A stretch of DNA of 7,815 nucleotides from an uncultured Sphingomonadales bacterium (GCA_903958285.1 CAJBSR010000236.1:1-7815); one strand, 5' to 3'; counted from the stretch's first letter, positions 1 through 6,809 are shown. Notes: generated by a model not told the origin, from the letters alone. Translations and numbers: made by a program.

Positions 1-1209
1 GTGCATGCCTGCGACCTTCACGATCGCGCCATTGGGGGCCAGCGACCCCTTCAGGCCGACAACGCCGCCCGTGGGAGACAATGGCTTGGTCGCGGCGTGG
101 ATGACCTTCTGATCGGGGTTCCAAGTGATCTCGTCGATATTTTCGCCGAGCGTCTTGCCCGTCACGGTCATACAATTGCCGTGCAGCAGCCCTTCGGACA
201 GGAGCGACTTCATGAGCATGTAGACGCCACCGGCTTCGTACATGTCCTTGGCGACATAATTTCCGCCCGGCTTCAGATCGGCCATGTAGGGCGTCGTCTT
301 GAAGATTTCGGCGACGTCGAACAGGTCGAACTCAAGACCCGCTTCGTGCGCCATGGCAGGCAGATGCAGCGCGGCATTGGTCGACCCGCCGGTGGCCGAC
401 ACAATGCGGGCGGCATTTTCAAACGCGTCCATCGTGCAGATGTCACGCGGGCGGATGTTCTTCGCCAAAAGCTCCATGACCTGCACGCCCGCCGCATGGG
501 CAATCTGGTCACGCGTTGTGTAGGGCGCGGGCGCCATGTTGGAATTGGGGAGCGACAGGCCAATCGCTTCGGCGACACACGCCATGGTGTTCGCTGTATA
601 CTGGCCGCCGCACGCGCCGTGGCCGGGGCAGGCGACCTTCTCAAGCGCATGGACTTCTTCAATGGGGCAGGTGCCGGCGGCATATTTGCCGACGACTTCG
701 AACACTTCGACCACCGTCACGTCACGGTCCTGATAACGGCCCGGAAGGATCGAGCCGCCATAGACGAAGATCGACGGCACGTTGAGCCGCAGCATCGCCA
801 TCATCATGCCGGGGAGGGACTTGTCGCAGCCCGCAAAGGTCACCAGCGCATCGTAGCAATGGCCGCGCACAGACAGCTCGACCGAGTCCGCGATGACTTC
901 GCGGCTGACGAGCGAGGACTTCATGCCCTGATGGCCCATGGCGATGCCGTCGGTCACAGTGATCGTGTTGAAGCGGCGCGGCATGCCGCCGCCGACTTCC
1001 ACGCCCACACGCGCAATGTCCGCCTGATAGTCCAGCGTCGTGTTGCACGGCGCCGAATCATTGCCGGCCGACACCACCCCGACGAACGGCCGCGCAATTT
1101 CTTCCTCGGTCAGCCCCATTGCATAATAATAGCTGCGGTGCGGTGCGCGCTCCGGCCCGACAGACACATGGCGGCTAGGAAGCTTGGACTTATCGAAGGT
1201 GTTCGTCAT
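1..1209 (-). CDS. ilvD: Dihydroxy-acid dehydratase IlvD, partial (C-terminus off the left edge)
   Basis: IlvD is a cytoplasmic iron-sulfur enzyme that dehydrates 2,3-dihydroxy-isovalerate and 2,3-dihydroxy-3-methylvalerate to the 2-keto acids that precede valine, leucine and isoleucine. The frame is open for 403 codons from the ATG at 1209 to the window edge. The N-terminus (MTNTFDKSKLPSRHV) is typical of the family. Likely cluster cysteines are C55 (in NDSAPCN), C128 (in CDKSLPG, the IlvD/Edd signature) and C200 (in HGACGGQYTANTM). This three-cysteine pattern fits the [2Fe-2S] members. D87 (TVTDGIAMG), D129 and K130 match the magnesium ligands and the carbamylated lysine of the family. The full protein is usually about 560-620 residues, so the C-terminal domain with the catalytic serine is missing here. 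The start is supported by AAGAGG five bases upstream. The related sugar-acid dehydratases are less likely given the IlvD-like N-terminus and CDKSLPGMMMA motif. Confidence 0.96.
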   Translation of the reverse strand, partial: MTNTFDKSKLPSRHVSVGPERAPHRSYYYAMGLTEEEIARPFVGVVSAGNDSAPCNTTLDYQADIARVGVEVGGGMPRRFNTITVTDGIAMGHQGMKSSLVSREVIADSVELSVRGHCYDALVTFAGCDKSLPGMMMAMLRLNVPSIFVYGGSILPGRYQDRDVTVVEVFEVVGKYAAGTCPIEEVHALEKVACPGHGACGGQYTANTMACVAEAIGLSLPNSNMAPAPYTTRDQIAHAAGVQVMELLAKNIRPRDICTMDAFENAARIVSATGGSTNAALHLPAMAHEAGLEFDLFDVAEIFKTTPYMADLKPGGNYVAKDMYEAGGVYMLMKSLLSEGLLHGNCMTVTGKTLGENIDEITWNPDQKVIHAATKPLSPTGGVVGLKGSLAPNGAIVKVAGMH

Positions 1210-1214
1210 GCGGG

Positions 1215-1220
1215 CCTCTT
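1215..1220 (-). promoter_or_regulatory. Ribosome binding site of ilvD
   Basis: On the minus strand this reads AAGAGG, followed by five bases (CCCGC) and the ATG at 1209. The motif and spacing fix the ilvD start. Confidence 0.7.
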
Positions 1221-1280
1221 ATCAAACCAGGCCGCGCAGAGATCGGCCTCTGATACTTGCCCTATCCCGCACCGTTCGGG

Positions 1281-1294
1281 ACAGCAAGTGCTGT
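1281..1294. repeat. Short inverted repeat in the ilvD upstream region
   Basis: ACAGCA and TGCTGT form perfect 6-base arms around an AG spacer, about 72 bases before the ilvD start. On the minus strand the repeat contains TTGCTG, which sits 17 bases before TAGGGC (complement of 1259-1264). That would be a weak -35/-10 pair, so the palindrome could be an operator over an ilvD promoter. The repeat is seen directly; the promoter and operator reading is inference and weak. Confidence 0.3.
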
Positions 1295-1300
1295 CGATTT

Positions 1301-1331
1301 GAACAAAAAGGGAGGCGCGCGAACGCCCCCC
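1301..1331 (-). terminator. Rho-independent terminator of the type I secretion operon
   Basis: Read on the minus strand, GGGGGGCG (complement of 1324-1331) pairs with CGCCTCCC (complement of 1310-1317). This gives an 8-base-pair stem with one G-U pair and a six-base loop. It is followed directly by TTTTTGTTC. The stem begins nine bases after the stop codon of the adaptor gene (1341-1343). It separates the secretion operon from ilvD, which is transcribed in the same direction. Confidence 0.88.
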
Positions 1332-1340
1332 TTGCCTAGA

Positions 1341-2507
1341 TCAGCGTTCGGTGAAAGCCTCACTCATCGTTTTGGAGAGAGGCTTGGTGAGATAGCGGTA
1401 TACCGTGCTCTTACCCGTCTCAATTTCTGCCGTTGCCGTCATGCCCGGCTGAATTTCCACACGCTTGCCCACGGCGGATTGCTTCATCTGCGATGTATCG
1501 ACACCAACATGTACGCGGTAATAAACGATGTTGCCGTTCGCGCCCTGCTCTGTGAGTGTATCCGCACTCACATAAATGACCTTCCCCACAGCGGACCCAA
1601 AAATGGAGCTGTCATAGGCATCAAACTTCACCGAAGCCTTTTGGCCAAGTTGAACATAAGCAATATCCGCAGGTGAGACGCGCGCCTCGACAATCAGCTT
1701 ATCGCCAGTGGGAACGATGCTCAGCACTTCATCGCCGGGCCGTAAAACGCCGCCAATAGTCGTCAACCGCACATTCTTCACGATCCCATCGGTTGGCGCG
1801 CGGATTTCTGTATCGTTGAGCATATCGGAACGCTGAGCCAAAATCTCACGTGCAGCGACAAGCTCTTCTTCTGTGCGCGTATACTCTGCCTGCAAGTCTT
1901 GCAGATACTTGTTCCGAACGTTCACGATCTGCGCGTTGATGTCGGACACGCTGCGCTGCATCCGCAGGATATCTGCACGGCTGACGTCGCCTTGCGCGAG
2001 CAGAGGTTGGTTCATGTCGAGTTCCTGCTGCATCAGCGACAGCATGGCCCGCAGTGATGCGATCTGGTCTTCAAGCGCCTGACGGCGCTTCTGGTAGAGC
2101 ATCGTCTGGTTGGCGACAAAGTCCGGAAAAGCTTGAACATCTGCGGTGAAGACCAGCGGCTTGTTGAAAAGCTCCGCGTTGATGCGGACCATAGAAGACT
2201 TGAGCGAGGCAACTTTGCCACGGGTCTCCGTCACCGCCGCTTCGATCTTCACGCGGTCGAGACGAACCAGCAGTTGACCCCGTTTAACACGATCCCCTTC
2301 TTTCACGAGAATTTCGGAAATCACGCCGCCATCGGAGCTCTGGACGACTTGAACGCGGCCTGTTGGGATGACTTGCCCCTGCGCCCGGCTGATCTGTTCT
2401 ATCTGAGCAAAGTTCGACCACAAAAGTGCGATCCCAAGGAAGGCGAAGGTTGCAAAAACAACAACAGATTTGTGGCTCAACCAGCCGTTACGTTGGGTGA
2501 GCGGCAT
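1341..2507 (-). CDS. Type I secretion periplasmic adaptor (HlyD family membrane fusion protein)
   Basis: This protein links the inner-membrane ABC exporter to the outer-membrane channel across the periplasm. Counting from the ATG at 2507 it has 388 residues, within the usual range for the family. A short cytoplasmic tail is followed by one membrane segment at about 14-34. A first biotinyl-lipoyl half lies at about 42-85 (QGQVIPTGRVQVVQSSDGG, EGDRVKRGQLLVRLD). A long alpha-helical hairpin covers about 86-228, then the second lipoyl half (APTDGIVKNV) and a beta-barrel domain. The end (PGMTATAEIETGKSTVYRYL) matches the C-terminal HlyD signature. The start is GTGATG: a GTG at 2510 is also possible and would add one residue. 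The stop TGA of the exporter gene overlaps as TGATG, so translation is probably coupled. It is the last gene of the operon and is followed at once by a terminator. Confidence 0.95.
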   Translation of the reverse strand: MPLTQRNGWLSHKSVVVFATFAFLGIALLWSNFAQIEQISRAQGQVIPTGRVQVVQSSDGGVISEILVKEGDRVKRGQLLVRLDRVKIEAAVTETRGKVASLKSSMVRINAELFNKPLVFTADVQAFPDFVANQTMLYQKRRQALEDQIASLRAMLSLMQQELDMNQPLLAQGDVSRADILRMQRSVSDINAQIVNVRNKYLQDLQAEYTRTEEELVAAREILAQRSDMLNDTEIRAPTDGIVKNVRLTTIGGVLRPGDEVLSIVPTGDKLIVEARVSPADIAYVQLGQKASVKFDAYDSSIFGSAVGKVIYVSADTLTEQGANGNIVYYRVHVGVDTSQMKQSAVGKRVEIQPGMTATAEIETGKSTVYRYLTKPLSKTMSEAFTER

Positions 2508-4624
2508 CACTTCTTTTCTCCCACTGGCTGGATCACGACGCCTGTCTCTGCATTCTGAGGGGGCGGGGCTGCGGCCGGTGCCTGCAATCTTTTCAAGACT
2601 TCCGCGGTCGGGCCATCAAGCACGATGCTACCATTTGCGACCAGAATGACGCGCTGGACAAGGTTCAAAAGCTGGATCTTGTGGGTGACAAGAACCATCG
2701 CCGCGTCGGGACGGATTTTACGCGACAAAGCGCCAAGCACCCGCGCTTCTGTATCGATATCAAGGTTGGCGGTCGGTTCATCCAAAAGCCATAAGGCGGG
2801 CTGCGCCAGCATGAGACGCGTCAGACCCGTCAACACGCGCTGTCCGCCCGACAGGCCGCGCCCGCCTTCACTGATGGGAAGATCTATCCCGCGCGGATGC
2901 GACGCGATCAAGCCCGACAGACCCGTCTCTTCGGCCGCGGCCAATAGCGCCGTATCGCCGGGATCAGGAAGGCCAAGCAACAGATTATCGCGCAACGATC
3001 CGTTGATCAGCCGATAGTCCTGCGGCAGATATCCAATAGACTGACGCAGCACATCATCGGCAATGTGCCGCATGTCCAATTTGTCCATTAGCACGCTGCC
3101 TTCAGCCGGCGCGTAGAGACCTGCGAGCAGGCGGAGCAATGTGGACTTTCCGCTACCAATGCCTCCAATGACGCCGATGCGTTCCCCCGGAGAAATCGTC
3201 AGCCCGGGAAGGGTGATCCCCGCCTTCGCTCCAGGATAATGAAAGGACACGTTCTTCACTTGGATGGACGCCGCGAGAGAAGTTGGCCGCAGAAGATCCT
3301 GATCCGTCGGTCGGTCCGTTGGCAACTTCAGAATGCCGTCCAGCATATCAAGCGAGGACCTGCTGTAGCTCCACTGAACTAAAAGCCCCGGCAGTTGGCC
3401 AATCAAAGGACCGTTGATCCGCCCAGCCAGAATGGAACAGGCAATCAGGGCGCCCATGGTCATATTGTTGTTGAAAACCTCAACAGCGCCCCAGGCGATC
3501 AACGCAATATAGGCCATTTGCTGGATCGTGCCGAAAATGGTGCCAGCCATCGCCTGAAGGCGCTTCACCGGAAGCTCCGACGCATGAAGCTCATCCAGCA
3601 GCGCGCTCCACCGCGCCATCATGAACCAATGGCCCCTGTTGCTTTTGATGGTTTCGGCGGCGTCCAACGCTTCGACTAGGACACCATTCTTTTTGTTACC
3701 GCTCACTTGGGCGCGGGCCGTATCTTCCCGGATCATGCGTGCAAAGATGAAGGCAAGGATCATCGAGATGGGAAAACTGACAAGCATGACAGTGGCAATG
3801 ACGCCGCCAAGCTTTGCGACAATGAAGATGAAGAGGATGGCAAAGGGCAAATCGGCCAGCAAAAACAAAGTGCTGGAGGACATCATGGAGCGAACCTGCT
3901 CAAGCCCGCGCAACTGAGCCGCCATCGTCCCAATGGACGGAGGCCTGGCATCAAGGCGCACTTCGGTTGCGCGCGCAAAGAAAAACTCAGACACTTCGGT
4001 GTCAATATCGACCGCTTCATCCTCCAGCATGTTCGTGCGCACCACACGCAGCAGGAGATCAAAAGCAAGCGCGATCAGCGCCCCCGCTGTCAGCACAATC
4101 AGCGTTGAAAAGGCGCCGAGGGGCACAACGCGGTCATAAACCTGCATCGAATAAAGCGACGTTGCCAGGGCGATCAAATTGATCACCACAGTCGCGACGC
4201 CTGCGATCACCAGCACATGTTTGCGCTTGGCAATTGCGGTTATGAAAACGTCGATGGCCCGCAAATGGGTTTGCTGGCTCGGTGGCGTCGGGATCTCAAC
4301 GTCGAACAGTTGGCATTCATCCAACTTCCAGACGGCATTGTGCGGTCCCTGTTGGACAGACACATAGCCGCCGCGTTCGAACTTACGGGCGACGGCCCAT
4401 CCGTTGCTGCCCGAATAGACAAGCACGGGGAAGTTATGCGCGCGCAGATCCTCTGGCGGGCGACTGGGCTCGGGCCAGCCGGTGACAGAACAGAATTGGG
4501 CAAGACCGCCCTCTCCGGTCAGGTCTGCGACGTCGCTTGCCTTGTCCCAACCCGGGGGCAAATCGATGTTCCGAAGACGCGCCAGCCGGGCGATGCTTGT
4601 TAGCAAGTCAGCTTGGATGCTCAT
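2507..4624 (-). CDS. Type I secretion ABC exporter with degenerate C39-like domain
   Basis: This is the inner-membrane, ATP-driven part of the secretion machine, 705 residues long. Residues 1-120 resemble the C39 peptidase-like domain of LapB-type exporters (NFPVLVYSGSNGWAVARK). The N-terminal catalytic cysteine motif is absent, so the domain should bind substrate and not cleave a leader. Hydrophobic segments lie near 136-158, 170-193, 252-272, 275-296, 363-383 and 388-408, as expected for a six-helix exporter. The ATPase domain (about 453-680) is complete: Walker A GGIGSGKST at 487-495, Q-loop Q535, signature LSGGQ at 591-595, Walker B LWLLDE at 611-616, D-loop ANLD and H-loop H648. It is therefore likely active. 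A Pro/Ala-rich tail (681-690) ends the chain. The start ATG overlaps the stop of the upstream channel gene as ATGA. The Shine-Dalgarno sequence is weak, which fits translational coupling. Confidence 0.96.
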   Translation of the reverse strand: MSIQADLLTSIARLARLRNIDLPPGWDKASDVADLTGEGGLAQFCSVTGWPEPSRPPEDLRAHNFPVLVYSGSNGWAVARKFERGGYVSVQQGPHNAVWKLDECQLFDVEIPTPPSQQTHLRAIDVFITAIAKRKHVLVIAGVATVVINLIALATSLYSMQVYDRVVPLGAFSTLIVLTAGALIALAFDLLLRVVRTNMLEDEAVDIDTEVSEFFFARATEVRLDARPPSIGTMAAQLRGLEQVRSMMSSSTLFLLADLPFAILFIFIVAKLGGVIATVMLVSFPISMILAFIFARMIREDTARAQVSGNKKNGVLVEALDAAETIKSNRGHWFMMARWSALLDELHASELPVKRLQAMAGTIFGTIQQMAYIALIAWGAVEVFNNNMTMGALIACSILAGRINGPLIGQLPGLLVQWSYSRSSLDMLDGILKLPTDRPTDQDLLRPTSLAASIQVKNVSFHYPGAKAGITLPGLTISPGERIGVIGGIGSGKSTLLRLLAGLYAPAEGSVLMDKLDMRHIADDVLRQSIGYLPQDYRLINGSLRDNLLLGLPDPGDTALLAAAEETGLSGLIASHPRGIDLPISEGGRGLSGGQRVLTGLTRLMLAQPALWLLDEPTANLDIDTEARVLGALSRKIRPDAAMVLVTHKIQLLNLVQRVILVANGSIVLDGPTAEVLKRLQAPAAAPPPQNAETGVVIQPVGEKK

Positions 4625-6051
4625 TTCAAATTATCCGAAAAGGGGCTCCACCGACCGGTGCGCAAGGACAACCGGACAAATGATGACATTGATGATATCT
4701 CCGCATCAGCAAGGCCGAGGCGCGCAGACAGGGTTTCTCGAAGAGAATTCATCACGTCGAGCCAGGAACGGCGGCCGGCGATGAACTGTCTCATATAGCT
4801 TTCGCTAACACGGTTGGAGATTTGTGAGGCGTTCAAAGAGACCTTGGCGCGGGCCTGTGATGCATCAAATTCGGTCAGATCGCTGTTGATCCGCTGCCGG
4901 ATCTGGCGTTCGGCAATCCCAGCTTGTGCGGCGAGATTTTCAAGCCGTGCGCGCGCGCCATCAACCGCCGTGAAGCGGGATAGGCCGCCGGACGTCTCAA
5001 GACGTGCGACAAGTCCGACTTGGCTGCCCAACACGTCGTTATAGCTATATTGGGCATTTAACTGCGGAAAAATGGCTGCCTTCGCCGCGGTCACTTCAGC
5101 ACGCCCTGCGGTGACTTCTGCCAATAACCGGCGCAGCGTCGGGTCATAGGTCAAGGCGTCAGACATCAACGTGTCGCGCGCCGACAGCTCAATGGGCTTG
5201 GTGTATTCAGGAACGTTACCCAGCTGATAATCTGGGTCTCCGATCAGCTCTGCAAAAGCGAACAAGGCCGCCTGATGCTGAGCACGGGCAACTGTCAGGT
5301 CCTGCTCAATCTGGGCATAGCGGGACCGCGCGAGTTCTAAATCCGCAAGCGGAGAGACTTCCTGCGCCACGCGTCGCTCCATAGAGCCGACAAGCTTCCC
5401 ATGCTCTCCCAGACTTTCTTCAAGCAGGGCTTGTCTTCGTGCGAGGCGCGCAATTTCAAAATAGGTCTGGGTCGCCTCAACGGAGAGGCCGAGCACAACT
5501 TCACGGTAGCGGGCCAAGCTTGCATCAAACTGCGCATTGGCGCGCTTGATATTGGCCCCAATCCGCCCCCCCGACCAGATCGGCGCGCTGATGGCTAGAG
5601 CGGGACCAAAGCGATTGCCGCTATCAACAACATTTGTCTCAACAGACAGCGACGGAAAACGTTGCCACTTGGCGCCGCGGATATCCGCCGCCGCCGCAGA
5701 AAGGCCGGCCTTAGCGCCCCGGACAGACGGATAGTTCAGCCCAATAATCTCAAGCGCATCGACAAGGGCTGGAGGGACGGCTGCGGGATTCTGACGCCAG
5801 TCAAGTTGAAGGACAGAGGGTCTGCGGGTCTCAACAGGCAAAGTTGGGCCAACAAAAGGCTTGGGCGCCGCCGATGCCGCACCTAAGGCGGACGCCACGT
5901 CACCACCCGCGACGTCGCTGGCAAATTGGGCCGCATCCTGCGCGACAACAGGCGCGCTCACGCAAAGGCACGCGAAGGCCATCAGTCTTGAGTTAAACAA
6001 CAAACCTAAACCGGCGGCTCGCTGCAGATCTTCCCGTACGTAGCTTGGCAC
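4621..6051 (-). CDS. Type I secretion outer-membrane channel (TolC family)
   Basis: This protein is the outer-membrane exit duct and periplasmic tunnel of the secretion system; it has 476 residues. The start is GTG at 6051, with AAGG seven bases upstream. The N-terminus is long for a signal peptide: the hydrophobic part is near 15-35 and cleavage is plausible after VVA at residue 37. An internal ATG at codon 24 could start a shorter form, but it lacks a clear upstream site. Two outer-membrane efflux repeats lie at about 98-280 and 292-465. APIWSGGRIGANI at 156-168 is the usual strand region, and AGRRSWLDVMNSLRE at 425-439 is typical of LapE/AggA-like type I channels. It is the first gene of the operon and overlaps the exporter by four bases (ATGA). 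Its translation may be controlled by a hairpin over the ribosome binding site. Confidence 0.95.
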   Translation of the reverse strand: MPSYVREDLQRAAGLGLLFNSRLMAFACLCVSAPVVAQDAAQFASDVAGGDVASALGAASAAPKPFVGPTLPVETRRPSVLQLDWRQNPAAVPPALVDALEIIGLNYPSVRGAKAGLSAAAADIRGAKWQRFPSLSVETNVVDSGNRFGPALAISAPIWSGGRIGANIKRANAQFDASLARYREVVLGLSVEATQTYFEIARLARRQALLEESLGEHGKLVGSMERRVAQEVSPLADLELARSRYAQIEQDLTVARAQHQAALFAFAELIGDPDYQLGNVPEYTKPIELSARDTLMSDALTYDPTLRRLLAEVTAGRAEVTAAKAAIFPQLNAQYSYNDVLGSQVGLVARLETSGGLSRFTAVDGARARLENLAAQAGIAERQIRQRINSDLTEFDASQARAKVSLNASQISNRVSESYMRQFIAGRRSWLDVMNSLRETLSARLGLADAEISSMSSFVRLSLRTGRWSPFSDNLK

Positions 6052-6252
6052 AATATCGCCTTAACAAGGCGACTGAATTGCCGTCGAAAAGTGCCAAGCA
6101 CTCCGCAGTTCAGTCCCCACCCTCATTCCACCTGAATGTAGGCGCGGCCTTAACAGGGCCAAGACCCAACAACATGAAAAGATGATGCCAAATTGAATAA
6201 GTTTAATAACCAGTTTGGCTGCTAACTTTCTTTCATCATGAGGGGGATTTAA
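6052..6252. promoter_or_regulatory. Divergent intergenic region between secretion operon and small genes
   Basis: These 201 bases separate the leftward secretion operon from the rightward small open frame and must hold the operon promoter. A weak minus-strand pair, TTGGCC (complement of 6157-6162) and TACATT (complement of 6135-6140), has a 16-base spacer. It would give a leader of roughly 75-80 bases. Three short palindromes lie here: TCGCCTT/AAGGCGA (6056-6072), AGTGC/GCACT (6090-6102) and CATTC/GAATG (6124-6138). The last overlaps the possible -10. From about 6170 to 6240 the sequence is AT-rich compared with the genes. I see no convincing rightward promoter. Confidence 0.4.
6056..6072 (-). 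promoter_or_regulatory. Hairpin covering the ribosome binding site of the channel gene
   Basis: A perfect 7-base inverted repeat with a 3-base spacer reads TCGCCTT-GTT-AAGGCGA on the minus strand, four bases before the GTG start at 6051. The AAGG that would bind the ribosome lies in the 3' arm. In mRNA a folded hairpin would hide it. As DNA the same palindrome could be a repressor site. The repeat is seen directly; the role is inference. Confidence 0.55.
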
Positions 6253-6420
6253 TTGAAATTGAAGTTATTCATTGTCTCACTGCTAATCTGCCCGATCTTG
6301 AATTCACAATTCGATCTCTCTGGAGGCGAAGGACGCATGCCTCTCCACTATAACGTTTCCGACTTTGGCGAAACCAACCAATTTCTGAGCTTACAGGACG
6401 GTTTAGCAGCGTCTTTTTGA
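6253..6420 (+). CDS. Possible small secreted or membrane peptide (55 residues, TTG start)
   Basis: I do not recognise this frame. It begins with TTG at 6253, preceded by AGGGGG (6241-6246) and a six-base spacer, which is good placement for a ribosome binding site. An in-frame TAA lies immediately upstream, so the frame cannot extend further. The product starts MKLKLFIVSLLICPILNS, two lysines and then a hydrophobic stretch, as in a signal peptide or single membrane anchor. A polar, Gly-rich segment (DLSGGEGR) follows, and the chain ends LQDGLAASF. No lipobox or clear cleavage site is present. It is transcribed away from the secretion operon and toward the 61-residue gene, about 100 bases upstream of it. 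The rare start codon and small size leave real doubt that it is translated; it could be a leader frame. Confidence 0.4.
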   Translation: MKLKLFIVSLLICPILNSQFDLSGGEGRMPLHYNVSDFGETNQFLSLQDGLAASF

Positions 6421-6478
6421 ACCAAAATGAATGCCATTCTGTTTGCCAGCCCAACAGAACTTTGCCACGCGCAGCCCA

Positions 6479-6508
6479 TGGTCGGGGGAGCAACCCGCAC
6501 CACTTTTT
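6479..6508 (+). terminator. Attenuator-like hairpin before the 61-residue gene
   Basis: TGGTCGGG (6479-6486) can pair with CCCG-C-ACCA (6494-6502), with one bulged C and a seven-base loop. After one further base comes TTTTT (6504-6508). It lies 58 bases after the stop of the small 55-codon frame and ends just before the ribosome binding site (AGGGGA, 6510-6515) of the next gene. It could terminate the upstream transcript or act as an attenuator. The bulge and short T-run make it weaker than the terminator at 6735. Confidence 0.4.
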
Positions 6509-6509
6509 C

Positions 6510-6515
6510 AGGGGA
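6510..6515 (+). promoter_or_regulatory. Ribosome binding site of the 61-residue gene
   Basis: AGGGGA lies eight bases before the ATG at 6524. It favours this start over the in-frame ATG at 6431, which has no such site. An out-of-frame ATG at 6519 would encode only seven codons. Confidence 0.6.
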
Positions 6516-6523
6516 CACATGAC

Positions 6524-6709
6524 ATGGCCACCATTACTATAGATGGCACAGATTACGATGCCGACACGTTGAATGATGAAGTGAAGGCTCAGTTGCTGAG
6601 CCTTCAGGCCGTCGATCGCCGAATTGCAAACCTGCAGGAAGAACTCGCCATTCTTCAAACAGCGCGCAATGCCTATGGCCTCGCGGCCAAGGCCGCACTC
6701 GACGCCTAA
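6524..6709 (+). CDS. Small coiled-coil protein, DUF6447-like (61 residues)
   Basis: The function is unknown. The product begins MATITIDGTDYDADTLNDEV and continues as one long amphipathic helix (about 16-60). Hydrophobic residues at helix spacing (L23, L25-L27, V30, I34, L37, L41, I43, L44) suggest a coiled coil or helical hairpin. The pattern of a short beta-like ITIDGxxYD head, then DxxxANLQxELAxLQTARNAY and an Ala-rich end, matches my memory of small bacterial proteins labelled DUF6447; I could not check this. There is no signal peptide or membrane segment, so it should be cytoplasmic or exported without Sec. It stands beside the type I secretion operon on the opposite strand and is followed by a strong terminator, so it is expressed as its own unit or with the small frame upstream. 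A start at 6431 would add 31 residues of low-complexity sequence and is unlikely. Confidence 0.82.
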   Translation: MATITIDGTDYDADTLNDEVKAQLLSLQAVDRRIANLQEELAILQTARNAYGLAAKAALDA

Positions 6710-6734
6710 TCAATACAGTTTTGTGAAAAACATT

Positions 6735-6766
6735 AGGGTGAGTCATCCGGCTCACCCTTTTATTTC
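6735..6766 (+). terminator. Rho-independent terminator of the 61-residue gene
   Basis: AGGGTGAG (6735-6742) and CTCACCCT (6751-6758) form a perfect 8-base-pair stem with an eight-base loop, followed by TTTATTT. It starts 25 bases after the stop codon. On the minus strand an interrupted T-run (AATGTTTTT) follows the hairpin, so it may also slow transcription arriving from the integrase gene. Confidence 0.9.
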
Positions 6767-6776
6767 GTCATTTTGA

Positions 6777-6809
6777 TGGGCCGCCGTCACCAGAACCGCG
6801 ATTGCGGCC
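6777..6809. repeat. Inverted repeat between integrase and small gene
   Basis: GGCCGC (6779-6784) and GCGGCC (6804-6809) are 6-base arms around 19 bases, and a nested CCGC-GATT-GCGG hairpin (6796-6807) shares the right arm. It lies 29 bases beyond the integrase stop. No T-run follows on either strand, so it is not a standard terminator. If the element ends here it could belong to an attachment or arm site, but nothing in the window shows a duplicated core. Confidence 0.25.

Noticed and set aside
1..1302. A 433-codon open frame on the plus strand opposite ilvD.
   Set aside because: The minus strand has unmistakable IlvD motifs throughout. The plus frame is rich in Arg, His and Ala, matches no family I know, and is the usual antisense shadow of a GC-rich gene.
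4265..4624. Active C39 leader peptidase in the exporter N-terminus.
   Set aside because: The catalytic cysteine motif near the N-terminus is absent; the only cysteines (residues 45 and 104) are not in that context.
6080..6097. Sigma-54-like promoter (TTGGCAC on the minus strand) before the secretion operon.
   Set aside because: The -24 GG element fits, but the -12 GC is not at the required distance, so the match is only partial.
6180..6252. CtrA-type TTAA-N7-TTAA site in the AT-rich part of the divergent region.
   Set aside because: The closest pair has a mismatched half-site and a six-base spacer instead of seven.
6431..6523. N-terminal extension of the 61-residue protein from an ATG at 6431.
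   Set aside because: There is no ribosome binding site before 6431, the added residues look non-coding, and the AGGGGA plus ATG at 6524 matches the family-like start.
6269..6658. A 129-codon minus-strand frame across the small-gene region.
   Set aside because: It covers the promoter, the hairpin and the coding part of the 61-residue gene on the other strand, and has no recognisable domain.
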